Below, piece after piece: positions 19,457 through 30,204 of a stretch of 64,000 nucleotides of DNA. The position numbers were made by a program, and so were the translations under genes. Numbering within the stretch: the stretch's first letter is position 1; the number at the start of each line of letters is the position of its first letter. The notes under the pieces are model-generated. The model was given only the letters and a program-made list of their open reading frames with translations. It did not search any database and had not been told where the DNA came from. This DNA is from Histomonas meleagridis. Lineage: Eukaryota > Parabasalia > Tritrichomonadida > Dientamoebidae. The stretch spans positions 248,001-312,000 of the forward strand of contig WSYJ01000151.1 of NCBI GenBank assembly GCA_020186115.1. Direction: 5' to 3'.

Positions 19457-20652
19457 ATGAGGAAAGGTGAAGAAAATATGAAAAATAAACAATTTTACTG
19501 TGAATGGGAAATACTTTTATCCATTAAACAAATAATTTTTGATTTAAATAAAGGAAATATATTACAAGCATCAAAATTGGTTATTCGTAAAATTAGTGAA
19601 AAATGCTCATTAACTTTTAGTGTAGTGGTTGCTCATATGTTAAGCTCATTATTTATTGCAATAAATATTCTGATATAATTTTCAATTTTATTATAGAAAT
19701 TGAAACATTAGAGAAGGAGGATAATATTAAATTAAATATTCTAAATATATTTACCCAACATCTTCTTCACTATGAAATTGATGAATCATATTATCTTATA
19801 ATGAAACGATTTCACATCAATATTTATAACTAAAAATTACTAATATAAAAAATAATCCTCATTTTACATTCTACACATATGAAATAACACAAGATATGTT
19901 TTTATACAGTGGTGTCAAGCATTTTAAATATATAAAGCAAATTAAAAATAATTATGAAGAACTTTCAAAGAATGATTGGGAACTTCATAAGAAATATATT
20001 AAAGAAGGACATAATCCAAATGAAATTGCAAAAATAATTCGAAATGATGAAATAGAAAAACTTCAAGAAGTGTCATCACAAACAAAATTTGATTTTAATC
20101 AGATCATTGAACCATCAATTTATGAGAGATGTTCATTTGTTAATGGCTGGAATGTTACATTAATTGATTATGCAGCATTTTTTTCTTCTGTTAAATGTTT
20201 TAAATATTTACTTATGAATGGAGCAAATGTAGAAAACACAGGTAAATATGCTGTTGGAAGTGGGAATGAAGAAATTATTCATTTATGTGAACAAAATCAT
20301 TCAACATTTGAAGGTGCATTTGAAGCAGCAATTAAATTTCATCGAAATAATATCTTTATGAAAATAAAATTTGAGAATTTAGAAAAATTATTTAAAATGT
20401 TTGACACAGTAATCATTAAAGCATCTGAATGTGGTTATATAACGAAATAGCTAAATTACTTCTTGAACAAAAAGGAATTGATGTTAATGTTCAGGATATT
20501 TATTTGCTTTGTTTATATTTAATTTTAATAATTTAATATTTCTAAATAATATTTGGAAAATATTTAAAATATTTAAAACAGCACTTATTTACTCATCTCA
20601 AAATGGCCGTACAGAAATAGTTAAATTACTAAATGAAAAAGGGGCTAATTAA
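19457..20652 (+). pseudogene. DUF3447/ankyrin gene 2, decayed copy
   Basis: The N-terminal domain survives as a 73-codon frame (19457-19678) that ends in a stop. A degraded stretch follows, then a DUF3447 core (about 19950-20360) almost identical in bases to gene 1, with only a few differences seen over about 400 bp. After HRNNIF the sequence jumps straight into the end of a spacer (FENLEKLFKMFDT), so the C-terminal part of the domain was deleted. Two split ankyrin units follow at 20406 and 20578. The first has a two-base insertion near 20436 that causes a stop; the second runs in frame to LLNEKGAN and a natural-looking stop at 20650-20652. It is probably not functional, although its core looks recently converted or copied. 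Confidence 0.7.
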
Positions 20653-20970
20653 AATTTTTAATATTAATCGGTTCCAATGATACATCATAAATTGCAGAAA
20701 TGCTCTTTCAAATACCTTATCTTTTCGCATGTTGAAGTTAGATTCTTTGCTTTATTGGTTCGAGTTCTTTTTTCTTTTTCTTTTCCAACTTTTGGATCTC
20801 ATCATCGAACTCTAAAAATCAAACCCAACATTTTTGCTCTAAAATGTTATAAATTACCAAGTTTATTCATGATGAAATACTTTATAATTATAAAACATAA
20901 TTATTTTTGGGTTTAAAAAAAATTAACAAAGTTTGTTTTACTTGAAATGTGACATTTTATCGTCTGTCAG
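20653..20970. other. Intergenic region, no gene seen
   Basis: Spacer before the DENND10-like gene. A 79-codon frame here (20677-20916) has no recognisable features and was not accepted. Confidence 0.4.
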
Positions 20971-21957
20971 ATGAAGACAACAGGGTTCTGCCTTTTCGAA
21001 TATGATGACAATCAAGAAACATTAATAACCTTTATATACCCAAGCGTAGATAATGATTTGAGAACAGTTATTCTTGAAACTGCCAACTTTCTTATTTCTT
21101 CCAATTCACTATCCTTATTCTCATCATATAAATCGAAGTATCTATATTTTGAGGCGCTAAAAAACACTAACAAAACAAATGATGTACGCCTTTATGGAAT
21201 TTGTGTTATAACTGATGATCTTCATCCAACAATGTATTCAACATTTGCACAAATCTTATGCAAAATGTACGTAGACACGGAAAATTCACCAAAGATTCTT
21301 CGTGCTTTTTTATCAGCCCAAACAGATGGAGTTTTGGAATATCAAAAATTATCATTTTCAGATGACAATTATGAGGATTGCTTCCATGAGTGCTCGTTTG
21401 ACGTTCTTCTGGATCGTGTATTACAATACATCCCAATTATTTGGCAAGCAGTTGTAACCGGAAAATCTATTGCTGTCTATTCCCCTGAAGTTGCCATCCT
21501 TCAGTCATGCGCTGTTCCTATCCTTTCCCTTTGTATCCCAGGAAATCGTCCATTACTTCCACTTGTCATCGAAAATTCAAGTCTTCAAACAGAAGCAGCA
21601 GAAGACCTCAAATACCCGATTTGGTGCTCCTGTGATCCCTCAGTTCTTTCCAATCGCTTTGATTTGGTTATTGATTTGTCTTCAAGAAATGTGAAGTTAT
21701 CTCCATCATTTGCTAAGGAAGCAGGAAAATCAAACCTTTTGGAAAGCTTAATGAATTCTATCAATGAGACAACAGCATCTGATGCGAGTGTTGCTGATAC
21801 TCTTGAACAATTCAATCAACAAATCATTAATATGTTAAGAATGGTTAAAACAAGGCTTGGTGACCTATCACCTCAGTCTATTTCATCAGTTAATCTACCA
21901 GCAAGCACAAAGCTGGTCTTAACAGCAATTGCCTCTTGTGGCATATTGAACATTTAA
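20971..21957 (+). CDS. DENND10: DENN-domain protein, DENND10/FAM45-like
   Basis: A 328-residue protein starting with MKTTGFCLFEYD and a TLITFIYPS strand, then RLYGICVITDD, MYSTFAQILCKMY, ILRAFLSAQTDGV and, in the second half, IPIIWQAVVTGKSIAVYSP, RFDLVIDLSSRNVKLSPSFAKEA. The order and spacing follow the compact DENN protein DENND10 (FAM45), including the ILCR-x-Y and LAKEA-type segments and total length near 350. DENN proteins act on Rab GTPases, and DENND10 has been linked to late endosome handling, so this gene belongs with the AP-3 and BEACH genes nearby as part of endolysosomal traffic. Codons are balanced. The start is the first ATG. The family call is by eye but rests on several collinear motifs. 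Confidence 0.72.
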   Translation: MKTTGFCLFEYDDNQETLITFIYPSVDNDLRTVILETANFLISSNSLSLFSSYKSKYLYFEALKNTNKTNDVRLYGICVITDDLHPTMYSTFAQILCKMYVDTENSPKILRAFLSAQTDGVLEYQKLSFSDDNYEDCFHECSFDVLLDRVLQYIPIIWQAVVTGKSIAVYSPEVAILQSCAVPILSLCIPGNRPLLPLVIENSSLQTEAAEDLKYPIWCSCDPSVLSNRFDLVIDLSSRNVKLSPSFAKEAGKSNLLESLMNSINETTASDASVADTLEQFNQQIINMLRMVKTRLGDLSPQSISSVNLPASTKLVLTAIASCGILNI

Positions 21958-22098
21958 AAATCTTTTTACATAACATTTGTTTTTCACATAACATGTCATG
22001 AGGACAAGGCGTTTCCGTATCGTTATTATTTTTGAATGAGCGAAAATAATTATTCAATACTTTATAAAACGGTTTGATGTGTACAGGTTCAAGGCAAA

Positions 22099-25000
22099 GT
22101 GACTTCAATCACACCATATTTTGAATCAAATCAGCTTTGTTATGAGATTCTTTCTTTACAGTTAACTCAAAGTGCTCCAATGCTAAATGATATTCCTTCA
22201 TTTGGTATAAAAACATTTTATCAAAATTATTCACAAGCTGAACTTAAATTAATCAAAAAGGAATTGGAGAAAACAGATTTCATTAATATCTTGCTTGCAC
22301 ATAAATTTCCGTTTACATTTAATATTGATTTTTTACAATCAATAAATGATTTTTTCCAAAAAATTATCCCACATATCAACAACGTTAGTTTATTAACATT
22401 ATATTTTTATCTTGCATGGCAAATTTTATCGAGCGAAAACGAAATTGTAGGATTTGATCAATTGTTTAATACATTAATTAAACTATCATCTAATACAAGT
22501 GGGAAAATTCAAGCTCTTCTTATTTCTGCCTCGTATCATTCACTTTGCAAATATTTTGACTGCACAGTTCAAAGTGAATCAACAAATCCTTTACCATATT
22601 TCAAGCAATTTTTCTCATTAAATGTAAAATTTGATAAACGATACTTTAATATTTTGCCGTCCGTTATTAATTATATTCTCAATCTTAACGATTCTAATTT
22701 AGAAATTGAATTTTTGGAATTTATTGGAATTCTAATTGAAGAAGAGTCCAAAACAATTTCCAAAAAAGTTTCTAATGATATTTTATCTATCATAATAAAT
22801 CAACTTTCTAATCAATTCATTATTATCTTACAATTTTATTTACATTTATCGAAATGTCTTCCAGAAGAAGATAACATAAGTGTCATATCAATGTTTATAA
22901 GTTCAATTTCACATAGTATTACACAAGGCGAATCTTTTTTAAAAATTAATTGGACAAATGAATCAACAAAACATATTCTTCCAAAAATCACTAAATATGA
23001 AATCTTATTAGAATTTAATGAAAAAGAAACATTTAAAAATGGAATCGATTTAAAGTCAGTAATTATCTTTCCTGAAATTATTGATTTTAAACATTTGATT
23101 CGTAATGATATACTTCATCGTTTATCATTAATATTATTCGCAACTTCTAATAATGAAAATGTTTTTCATTCTTTGTTGGATCATATTAAAATCATAATAA
23201 AAAGTTTGAAAAATGATAAATATAAATTAGATTTTTATTGTTTGTTTTTATATCTTTGTTATAATTCTAATGATTTATTACGTGAAAATGATATAAATGA
23301 TGTTCTTTTAGAACCTCCTTTTTTTGACCCGAATTATACTGTTTTTAATAAAGATGAAAATTATAAAATTATTAATTCGTTACGATTTTATGTTTTTAAT
23401 ATTTTAACTTCATTAAATCAAAAATATTTACATTTGATCTTATTAAAATGGAATCAAGAGCCATATTTATTTGCTGAAATTTGTCATCGAATTATTCAAC
23501 ATGTACAAAATTTCCAATTTGATCGAATAACAATTAAATCTTTAAGTAAATCCTTAATGAAATCATCGATATATTATCAACATTTAAATTATGAAATGAA
23601 TAATAACACAATTGAAATTGCTCGTGGTGCACTCTTGTTATTAATATCAAATTTATTATTAAATCAAGAAAATTTGATATTATTTTTTAATGAATATTAT
23701 TTCATATCTTTTTTCTTATCTTTTTTGTTTGAGAAATCACTTTGTCAATTTGTTTTAACAAATTTATATAAATATTTCACTAATAATAAAACTGGTATAT
23801 CAGAAAATGTAATAAATTTTCTTCAAAAGATTATTCAAGTTTGTTTACCATTATTTCCTGAAGAAAATTATGTTAAATTAGTCACAGAAATTATTAATGT
23901 CATGAATAATACATTTATAATATTAAAAACTTTTCAAGATTCTTATGATTCATTTTGTTTTTTATTATTAAAATCAAATATTAATACAAATAATTCGGAA
24001 TCAATGAAAAATTTCGTTTTGCAATTCTTACAATTTTGTGATTATATTTTTTCATTTAAAGTTTTAAATGAATCTCAATTAAATTTCTTATTTAATTTGA
24101 TTCAAAATACTTTTGGTAATAAAATACCAAAAAAATTATTACAAAAAATAATACAATTACTTGCTGGCGAATGTATAACTTCATTTGAACCAATTTTTAC
24201 TATACGTCAACCGAACATATTAAAATATTTAATAAAAATAGTATTAAATAATTCGAAATTAATAAAAATCATAAAATTTATTAATGATTTAGTTCTATTT
24301 AGTAAGAAAAATGCAATTCAATGTAATAATTCTAAATTTGATTTATATTTAATTGATTTAATAAAATCCCAAAATAACGAAGAAGTAATTAAAAGTTTAT
24401 TAAATTTATTCCAAAATATAACAATTTTAGTTTCATCAGTAGATGTAGTTCAACATTATATTACATTATTTTCACCAATTAATAATGAACATATCTCCGA
24501 ATTTTATGATCTTTATTTACAAACAATGAATTCGATTATTATGTCATCAACAAATTATCCAACTGCTTCAATCCCAATGATATATAATCAAGCAGCAATC
24601 GAAATAAATGGAATAACAGGTGTTGAATTAGATGAAGGCTTTACATTTACGTTTTGGATATATTTAGAATCATCGATATCACAATATACTCCATATATAT
24701 TTTTCGTGCAAGATAAAACTATTAAAGATAAATCAATTTTAGCGTTTATATCTGAAGGACATTTATTTATTAAATTCCAAACTTATCAAGATGATTCTAC
24801 TGGAAAAGTTGATTTAGATATACCAACTGAAAAATGGGTATTTATAGCACTTAGATTTTATTCTAATGAGAATTTCTTATGTTTAGTTCCATACATAGGT
24901 TGTAATCAAGGCCGACCTTTAGAATTCGAATTATTTCCATTCCAACTTGATAATATTTCGTTTCATATTGCTGGCTCTTGTATAAATTCTACAACGCCTT

Positions 25001-28000
25001 TAATTCCATCAAGATTTGGTACATTTGGAATATTCCCTGAATTAAATAATGAGACAATTACATTAATTTGGTTATTAGGACCACATGGTAAAGGTAAATT
25101 ACCAATAAATCCATATGTATTTGTAACAATGGAAGAAGAAAATGGATTTGTTAAGTTAAATCCTTTGATTAATAATAATAAAATTGATGTTAAACTTAAA
25201 CAAAATGATATTAAATCCGAAATTAATTTCTTTACTTCATTAATATATTTATGTAAAATTGAAATTTTATTACCATTATTTGAACAAGTTAATAAAATTA
25301 CAATGAAAAAGAATTATTTCCCTTTATTATTAAATATAATTGTTGAATTATTTGGAAATATTTTTTCTCTTTCGACATATGCACAAAATTCATTTTATAA
25401 TTCACATGGATTTCAAATTATTTCATATTTATTATTAATATTACCTGATAAATTTATTAATTATTCATTGTTTATACAATTTAATAAGTTAATGTTAATA
25501 TTAACAAATGAAAAACTTCAATTAGATTTATTATATTATATAATACTTGAACCTGAAATTTGGTTAAAAACAGACGCCGAAAGTCATTTAAAAATACTTA
25601 GATATTGGGATAGAACGATCTTTCCTTCGATGTTAAATATTTTGTCGAAACAATTCCAACAAATTCTTTATTTCATGAGAGTTTATTATTGGTATAATAT
25701 TTCGAATGAAGAAAAAGAATTTATTAAATGTGAAAAACGTGTTCGAGGCGAAGTATTAAATGTTTTGGAATGTCGACAATTATTATCACATATAGCGATA
25801 CTTTTAGCTAATGAAAGTTTTACTAATTTGGATTATCAATGTTTAATGAGTCATTGTTTAACATGTTCTGATAGTCGACAAGTGAATGATCTTTTAATCA
25901 TTATAAAAGGAATTTGTGAAATAAATTATCAAATTTTAATTTCGGATGAAATTGATATTGTTTCATTTCTTTATATGTTATTACCTCGACGTAATCATGA
26001 AATGATTTGTTTAATAATAGAAATAATTATTTTGTTCTATCATAATAATATATTATTTGACCCTCCGTTAAATTATCATTTAGAAAACATTATAAGTCAA
26101 TTGTCTCCTTCGATTATTAATAAAGAATTCTTTTATAGAGTTGGTGAATCAATACAAAATAATTATTTCGAAATGTTCCAAATACTTTGTTGGATTGGAA
26201 TTAATAAAAAAATCGATGACGATGATATATTATTAATGATACAACAATTAAAACCAAATGAAAAATTTGTTACTTCATTTAATTGGTGTTTTTGGCCAAT
26301 TGTTTTATGTATTTATAGAAATTCGTTTAATATACAATATAATGTTTTAATGTTTTTGAATTTATGTTCCAATTCTCAATGGGAAAATATTTATTTGTTT
26401 ATTCATATAATATCTTTAGCTTTAAATATTAATTCATATAATATCGAAAATTTGTTTTTAAATTGTATTGTTGAAATAATCGAAAATAATTCGAAAGATA
26501 AATTTAAAGAAATTTCAATTTTTTCTTCGATTTTATGTACATTTTTATTTAGTAATAATAATAATTTTGTTTGTAATGAAAAACTAATTAATGATTATAA
26601 AGAAAGTCCATTTTTTTCCCAATATACACTTCAATCACTTAATAAAACTAATTTAAATCAAATTAATAAACAAAAAACAAGGAAAAACGTTCATAAAAAA
26701 GCATTTTCATATATACAAAGAAGTCACCATGACTTAATTGATGATATACTTATAAAAATTGAAAGTAATAATAAACATAATGTTAATAATAATGATAAAA
26801 CACCAAATGAAATAAAAGATATAATTTTAAATTATCAATATAATTATCATAATTCATTTCATATTAGAATTGATTCAAATGGGAAATTAAATGATTCAGA
26901 ACTTATCGAATCAGCAATTAATTTATATATAAAATATCCTAATAAACAATATTTAAAATTCTATTTATATATATTATCAATTTTAATACATGAAAAACCC
27001 GAATTTTCGATTAAATCGATAAAAACAATTTTATTGAATTTAACAAAAGAAGATATCCAATTAAACATAAATTATTTTTATTTCTTTCATAAACATTGTA
27101 AAAAAATCGGAATAAAATTTGATTTATTTAATGAAAATGTAATATTTAAAAAGAAAGAGTTTAAATCATTTCAAAAAGAATTAAAAAATTTACCAAACTT
27201 AAATAAATTCGCATCACAAATTCTAATTACATTACAAGAAATATTTAATTCAACAATTGATTTAATTCATTCTTTAAATTATTTTCAAGATGATTTAGTT
27301 TCGATTTCATTAACTAATTTAACATTAAAAAATGAAGAAATTTTATTAAAACGAAATCAAAGTCAACATTTTTGGTTAAAGTTATGGAGAATGTATTCAT
27401 ATAATCCGACATCTTGGAGTAAAAACTTTTATAAAAACTCGAATTTAAAGCGTGACAATACATTATGTAATGATTTATTACCAATTAAACTTAAAATTAA
27501 TTGGAAAGAAAAATTAAAATTTAAAGAAATTGAAGAAGACGAATTAAATCTACAATTAAATTATATTACAAATGAAGAAAATAATGGACTTTTATATTCG
27601 AATTTACAATGTAATTTAATAAAAACTTTTAGTACTAAAAAAATTTCATTTGATTTATATCTTGATCGAATAGAAATTAAATTTTCTTCTTCTTCTTCAT
27701 TCGAAGATAAAATTAATAAAATATATTTCCGTGAAATTAAATATTTATTTTGTCGTTCTATAAATAATATACAACAAAATTCCATTGAAATATTTACTTA
27801 TAATGGGAAAACTTATTTAATACAATTCGATGATGCACAACAAGCATTTTTAATATTAAGAAGAATATCATTTATGCATGTAACTAATATAAAATTGATA
27901 CAAATAAATCCATTTTTACAAAACTTTCATCAATATACTTTAACACCTTTATGGGTACGAAATAAAATTTCTAATTTTTCTTACATTATACATTTAAACT

Positions 28001-29562
28001 TAATGAGTGGTCGAACATTTAATGATTTATCACAATACCCAATATTTCCATGGGTATTAAATGATTATAATTCATTAACATTAGATTTAACTGATAAAAA
28101 AATTTATCGAAAATTCTCTGATTCTATAAATAAAGAAAATGTTTTAAGTAAAGAAATTGTGTTAAAATATTTATCTAATTTAGAACCATTTAAATCAAAA
28201 ACTAATGAAAGAATTGATACAATTAATAATTTGTTCTTAAGTAAATCATTCGAATTAATTCCCGAGTTTTATTATGATTTCGATTTCCTTAAAATCGAAA
28301 ATTTACCAAAATGGTCAAATGATTCGATTTTCGAATTCATATATATCATGAGAAAAGCACTTGAAAGTGATATTGTATCAGAGAATTTATGTTTTTGGTT
28401 TGATTTAATATGGGGAATTAATAATAATAATAAAATTCCAAAATTATTTACATCTGTTCATCCATATAAACATTTAAATCAAATCGAACCATTAATCATT
28501 AATAAAAACTTTGTTATGTTTCCGAATGAACAAAATTTAAATATTTTATTTGTAAAAATCGAACGCATTAAAAAACTTACGTATAAAATCTTCTTAATTA
28601 ATAACAATGGACAAATTGTTATACATTTATTTGATTTTATTAATAATAAACGAAATAGAAATATACAACGAAATAATTCACAAAATATTATTCCAATTGT
28701 TAAATCATCGAATTCATTACATTTTTCTGGATCTGATTCATCATTAAAAATTAATACACAAAATGAAGAAGAAATTGAAAATAAAATTAATGTAACTTCT
28801 TCAACTAAAGAAATAAATGATTTAACAAAAATATTAAAAAATATTAATGTTATTACACATATTAATAACTCATTAATCGGTATAATATCATCAAAACAAT
28901 TATATGTTATCGATTTAAACAAATTTATATTCGAAAAAATTAATAAAAATATTATCGGAATATGTTCACAAGGAAATTATATAGTAACAATTAATATAAA
29001 TTATACTATTGATATTTATAAATATGATTTTAATCATTTGTTATGTAATATTCCTTATTGTGGTTCTATTTCTTGTTATTATATTAGTTCAAATTATTTT
29101 GCATTTGTGTTTGGTACTAACGAAAGTAATTTAATAATTTCTTCTTTGACTAAAAATGAAATTATTAATGTAATAAACTTAAAAAATAAAAATTTGAAAC
29201 TTATAACCATTACTAATGGTTGGGGTTTCATTGTTGTTTTCGCTACAAAAATTAATGAATTAGAACATAAAAATTATTTGTACGTGTTTTCGATTAATGG
29301 AAAATTTATACGGAAAAAGAAAACCGATTTCGAAATCGTTTCGTGGTGTAATTGGACATCGAAAAAAGGTTTCGATTACTTTGTGGTGTCTGACGAAGAT
29401 GGTAATATATATTCGTTTGAGGCTTTTTATTGCGATATTGATAAGGAAATATATCGATGCAGAACAAAAGTAAATGCATTAAATTATTTGGAAGAAATTA
29501 AATGCGTTGTGGCATCTACAAGTGATGGGAAAGTTTTGTTTTTACCACATGACGAAAAATAA
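22099..29562 (+). CDS. BEACH-domain WD40 protein (neurobeachin/LYST class)
   Basis: A frame of 2487 codons. Helical repeats fill the first third. A concanavalin-like lectin module lies near residue 830-970 (GVELDEGFTFTFWIYLESS). A PH-like module lies at about 1840-1930. The BEACH domain (about 1950-2120) shows WVRNKISNFSYIIHLNLMSGR, FNDLSQYPIFPWVL, VLKYLSNLEPF, ELIPEFYYDFDFL, and ALESDIVSENLCFWFDLIWG. WD40-type strands run to the end. Such proteins act in vesicle trafficking and lysosome-related organelles. The start is uncertain: the frame is open from 22078 without an ATG, and the first in-frame ATG is at 22180, so the N-terminus may begin there or come from a small upstream exon. The middle is extremely AT-rich, with long runs of Asn, Ile and Lys. 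Confidence 0.85.
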   Translation: MTSITPYFESNQLCYEILSLQLTQSAPMLNDIPSFGIKTFYQNYSQAELKLIKKELEKTDFINILLAHKFPFTFNIDFLQSINDFFQKIIPHINNVSLLTLYFYLAWQILSSENEIVGFDQLFNTLIKLSSNTSGKIQALLISASYHSLCKYFDCTVQSESTNPLPYFKQFFSLNVKFDKRYFNILPSVINYILNLNDSNLEIEFLEFIGILIEEESKTISKKVSNDILSIIINQLSNQFIIILQFYLHLSKCLPEEDNISVISMFISSISHSITQGESFLKINWTNESTKHILPKITKYEILLEFNEKETFKNGIDLKSVIIFPEIIDFKHLIRNDILHRLSLILFATSNNENVFHSLLDHIKIIIKSLKNDKYKLDFYCLFLYLCYNSNDLLRENDINDVLLEPPFFDPNYTVFNKDENYKIINSLRFYVFNILTSLNQKYLHLILLKWNQEPYLFAEICHRIIQHVQNFQFDRITIKSLSKSLMKSSIYYQHLNYEMNNNTIEIARGALLLLISNLLLNQENLILFFNEYYFISFFLSFLFEKSLCQFVLTNLYKYFTNNKTGISENVINFLQKIIQVCLPLFPEENYVKLVTEIINVMNNTFIILKTFQDSYDSFCFLLLKSNINTNNSESMKNFVLQFLQFCDYIFSFKVLNESQLNFLFNLIQNTFGNKIPKKLLQKIIQLLAGECITSFEPIFTIRQPNILKYLIKIVLNNSKLIKIIKFINDLVLFSKKNAIQCNNSKFDLYLIDLIKSQNNEEVIKSLLNLFQNITILVSSVDVVQHYITLFSPINNEHISEFYDLYLQTMNSIIMSSTNYPTASIPMIYNQAAIEINGITGVELDEGFTFTFWIYLESSISQYTPYIFFVQDKTIKDKSILAFISEGHLFIKFQTYQDDSTGKVDLDIPTEKWVFIALRFYSNENFLCLVPYIGCNQGRPLEFELFPFQLDNISFHIAGSCINSTTPLIPSRFGTFGIFPELNNETITLIWLLGPHGKGKLPINPYVFVTMEEENGFVKLNPLINNNKIDVKLKQNDIKSEINFFTSLIYLCKIEILLPLFEQVNKITMKKNYFPLLLNIIVELFGNIFSLSTYAQNSFYNSHGFQIISYLLLILPDKFINYSLFIQFNKLMLILTNEKLQLDLLYYIILEPEIWLKTDAESHLKILRYWDRTIFPSMLNILSKQFQQILYFMRVYYWYNISNEEKEFIKCEKRVRGEVLNVLECRQLLSHIAILLANESFTNLDYQCLMSHCLTCSDSRQVNDLLIIIKGICEINYQILISDEIDIVSFLYMLLPRRNHEMICLIIEIIILFYHNNILFDPPLNYHLENIISQLSPSIINKEFFYRVGESIQNNYFEMFQILCWIGINKKIDDDDILLMIQQLKPNEKFVTSFNWCFWPIVLCIYRNSFNIQYNVLMFLNLCSNSQWENIYLFIHIISLALNINSYNIENLFLNCIVEIIENNSKDKFKEISIFSSILCTFLFSNNNNFVCNEKLINDYKESPFFSQYTLQSLNKTNLNQINKQKTRKNVHKKAFSYIQRSHHDLIDDILIKIESNNKHNVNNNDKTPNEIKDIILNYQYNYHNSFHIRIDSNGKLNDSELIESAINLYIKYPNKQYLKFYLYILSILIHEKPEFSIKSIKTILLNLTKEDIQLNINYFYFFHKHCKKIGIKFDLFNENVIFKKKEFKSFQKELKNLPNLNKFASQILITLQEIFNSTIDLIHSLNYFQDDLVSISLTNLTLKNEEILLKRNQSQHFWLKLWRMYSYNPTSWSKNFYKNSNLKRDNTLCNDLLPIKLKINWKEKLKFKEIEEDELNLQLNYITNEENNGLLYSNLQCNLIKTFSTKKISFDLYLDRIEIKFSSSSSFEDKINKIYFREIKYLFCRSINNIQQNSIEIFTYNGKTYLIQFDDAQQAFLILRRISFMHVTNIKLIQINPFLQNFHQYTLTPLWVRNKISNFSYIIHLNLMSGRTFNDLSQYPIFPWVLNDYNSLTLDLTDKKIYRKFSDSINKENVLSKEIVLKYLSNLEPFKSKTNERIDTINNLFLSKSFELIPEFYYDFDFLKIENLPKWSNDSIFEFIYIMRKALESDIVSENLCFWFDLIWGINNNNKIPKLFTSVHPYKHLNQIEPLIINKNFVMFPNEQNLNILFVKIERIKKLTYKIFLINNNGQIVIHLFDFINNKRNRNIQRNNSQNIIPIVKSSNSLHFSGSDSSLKINTQNEEEIENKINVTSSTKEINDLTKILKNINVITHINNSLIGIISSKQLYVIDLNKFIFEKINKNIIGICSQGNYIVTININYTIDIYKYDFNHLLCNIPYCGSISCYYISSNYFAFVFGTNESNLIISSLTKNEIINVINLKNKNLKLITITNGWGFIVVFATKINELEHKNYLYVFSINGKFIRKKKTDFEIVSWCNWTSKKGFDYFVVSDEDGNIYSFEAFYCDIDKEIYRCRTKVNALNYLEEIKCVVASTSDGKVLFLPHDEK

Positions 29563-30204
29563 TAAACATTATGTATAATTTATATATTTTGTTGTTATTA
29601 TTATTTATGTGAAATACCAAAGATGAGCACAATGAGTTGAACTCAGGCGATCTCGAGCAAAAGTACATGGACAAGATCGAGAAGTCGGAAGAGTCCAACC
29701 AAATATTGGTGGAGACGAAGAACAATAACAACAATTCTGATATAGCTCAAAGTTCAAACAATACGACTGCAAATGAAGTGGGCATGTGTGTGCCTGTTAT
29801 CATTGATATGGTTAAAGAAATATACCAATGTCAGTAGAGATAAAGATGATGAAGTGCATACTGAACTTCTTACGTTGAAATAAGTTAAAAAATATTTCAT
29901 TGTGATGAAGTAGAACTATATCAAATAACTTTTAAGTATTACTAAAAATCAATTTAAATACCCTTGCTCATTCTTTATGAAGAATTTCCTTTTATTTTCA
30001 AAGTAACGGGTAGAATAATATTTCAGAAGTTACATAAATTAAATGCAACATTTATTTGAGGATCAATATTCTTATGGTGTATATCAGTTTAAAATGTTTT
30101 ATTGCATCTATATATCGTGAAATTATCAAATAATTTTTACATATTTAATGTTTAGAATTACATAACATTTATTTACATATGATAACATATGAAAGTTTAT
30201 TATA
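29563..30204. other. Intergenic region with an ORF relic
   Basis: Between the 3' ends of the BEACH gene and the thioredoxin-like gene. It holds the startless open frame at 29613-29837; from 29840 to 30204 I see only AT-rich sequence. Confidence 0.4.
29613..29837 (+). pseudogene. Short open frame of coding-like composition, possible relic
   Basis: Seventy-four codons open after a TGA, with balanced codons and hydrophilic, Glu/Asn-rich content (DLEQKYMDKIEKSEESNQ, then an Asn run and MCVPVIIDMVKE). The frame lacks an ATG until the tenth codon of the hydrophilic stretch. It differs clearly in composition from the surrounding AT-rich spacer. It may be a fragment of a displaced gene or a very small gene. 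No family recognised. Confidence 0.25.

Noticed and set aside
20677-20916. 79-codon forward frame before the DENND10-like gene
   Set aside because: No motif, no initiator, and low-complexity Phe/Leu content.
28479-28922. 147-codon reverse frame inside the BEACH gene
   Set aside because: It is the shadow of a well-supported coding region; its hydrophobic Phe/Ile/Leu content mirrors Asn/Lys/Glu codons on the other strand.
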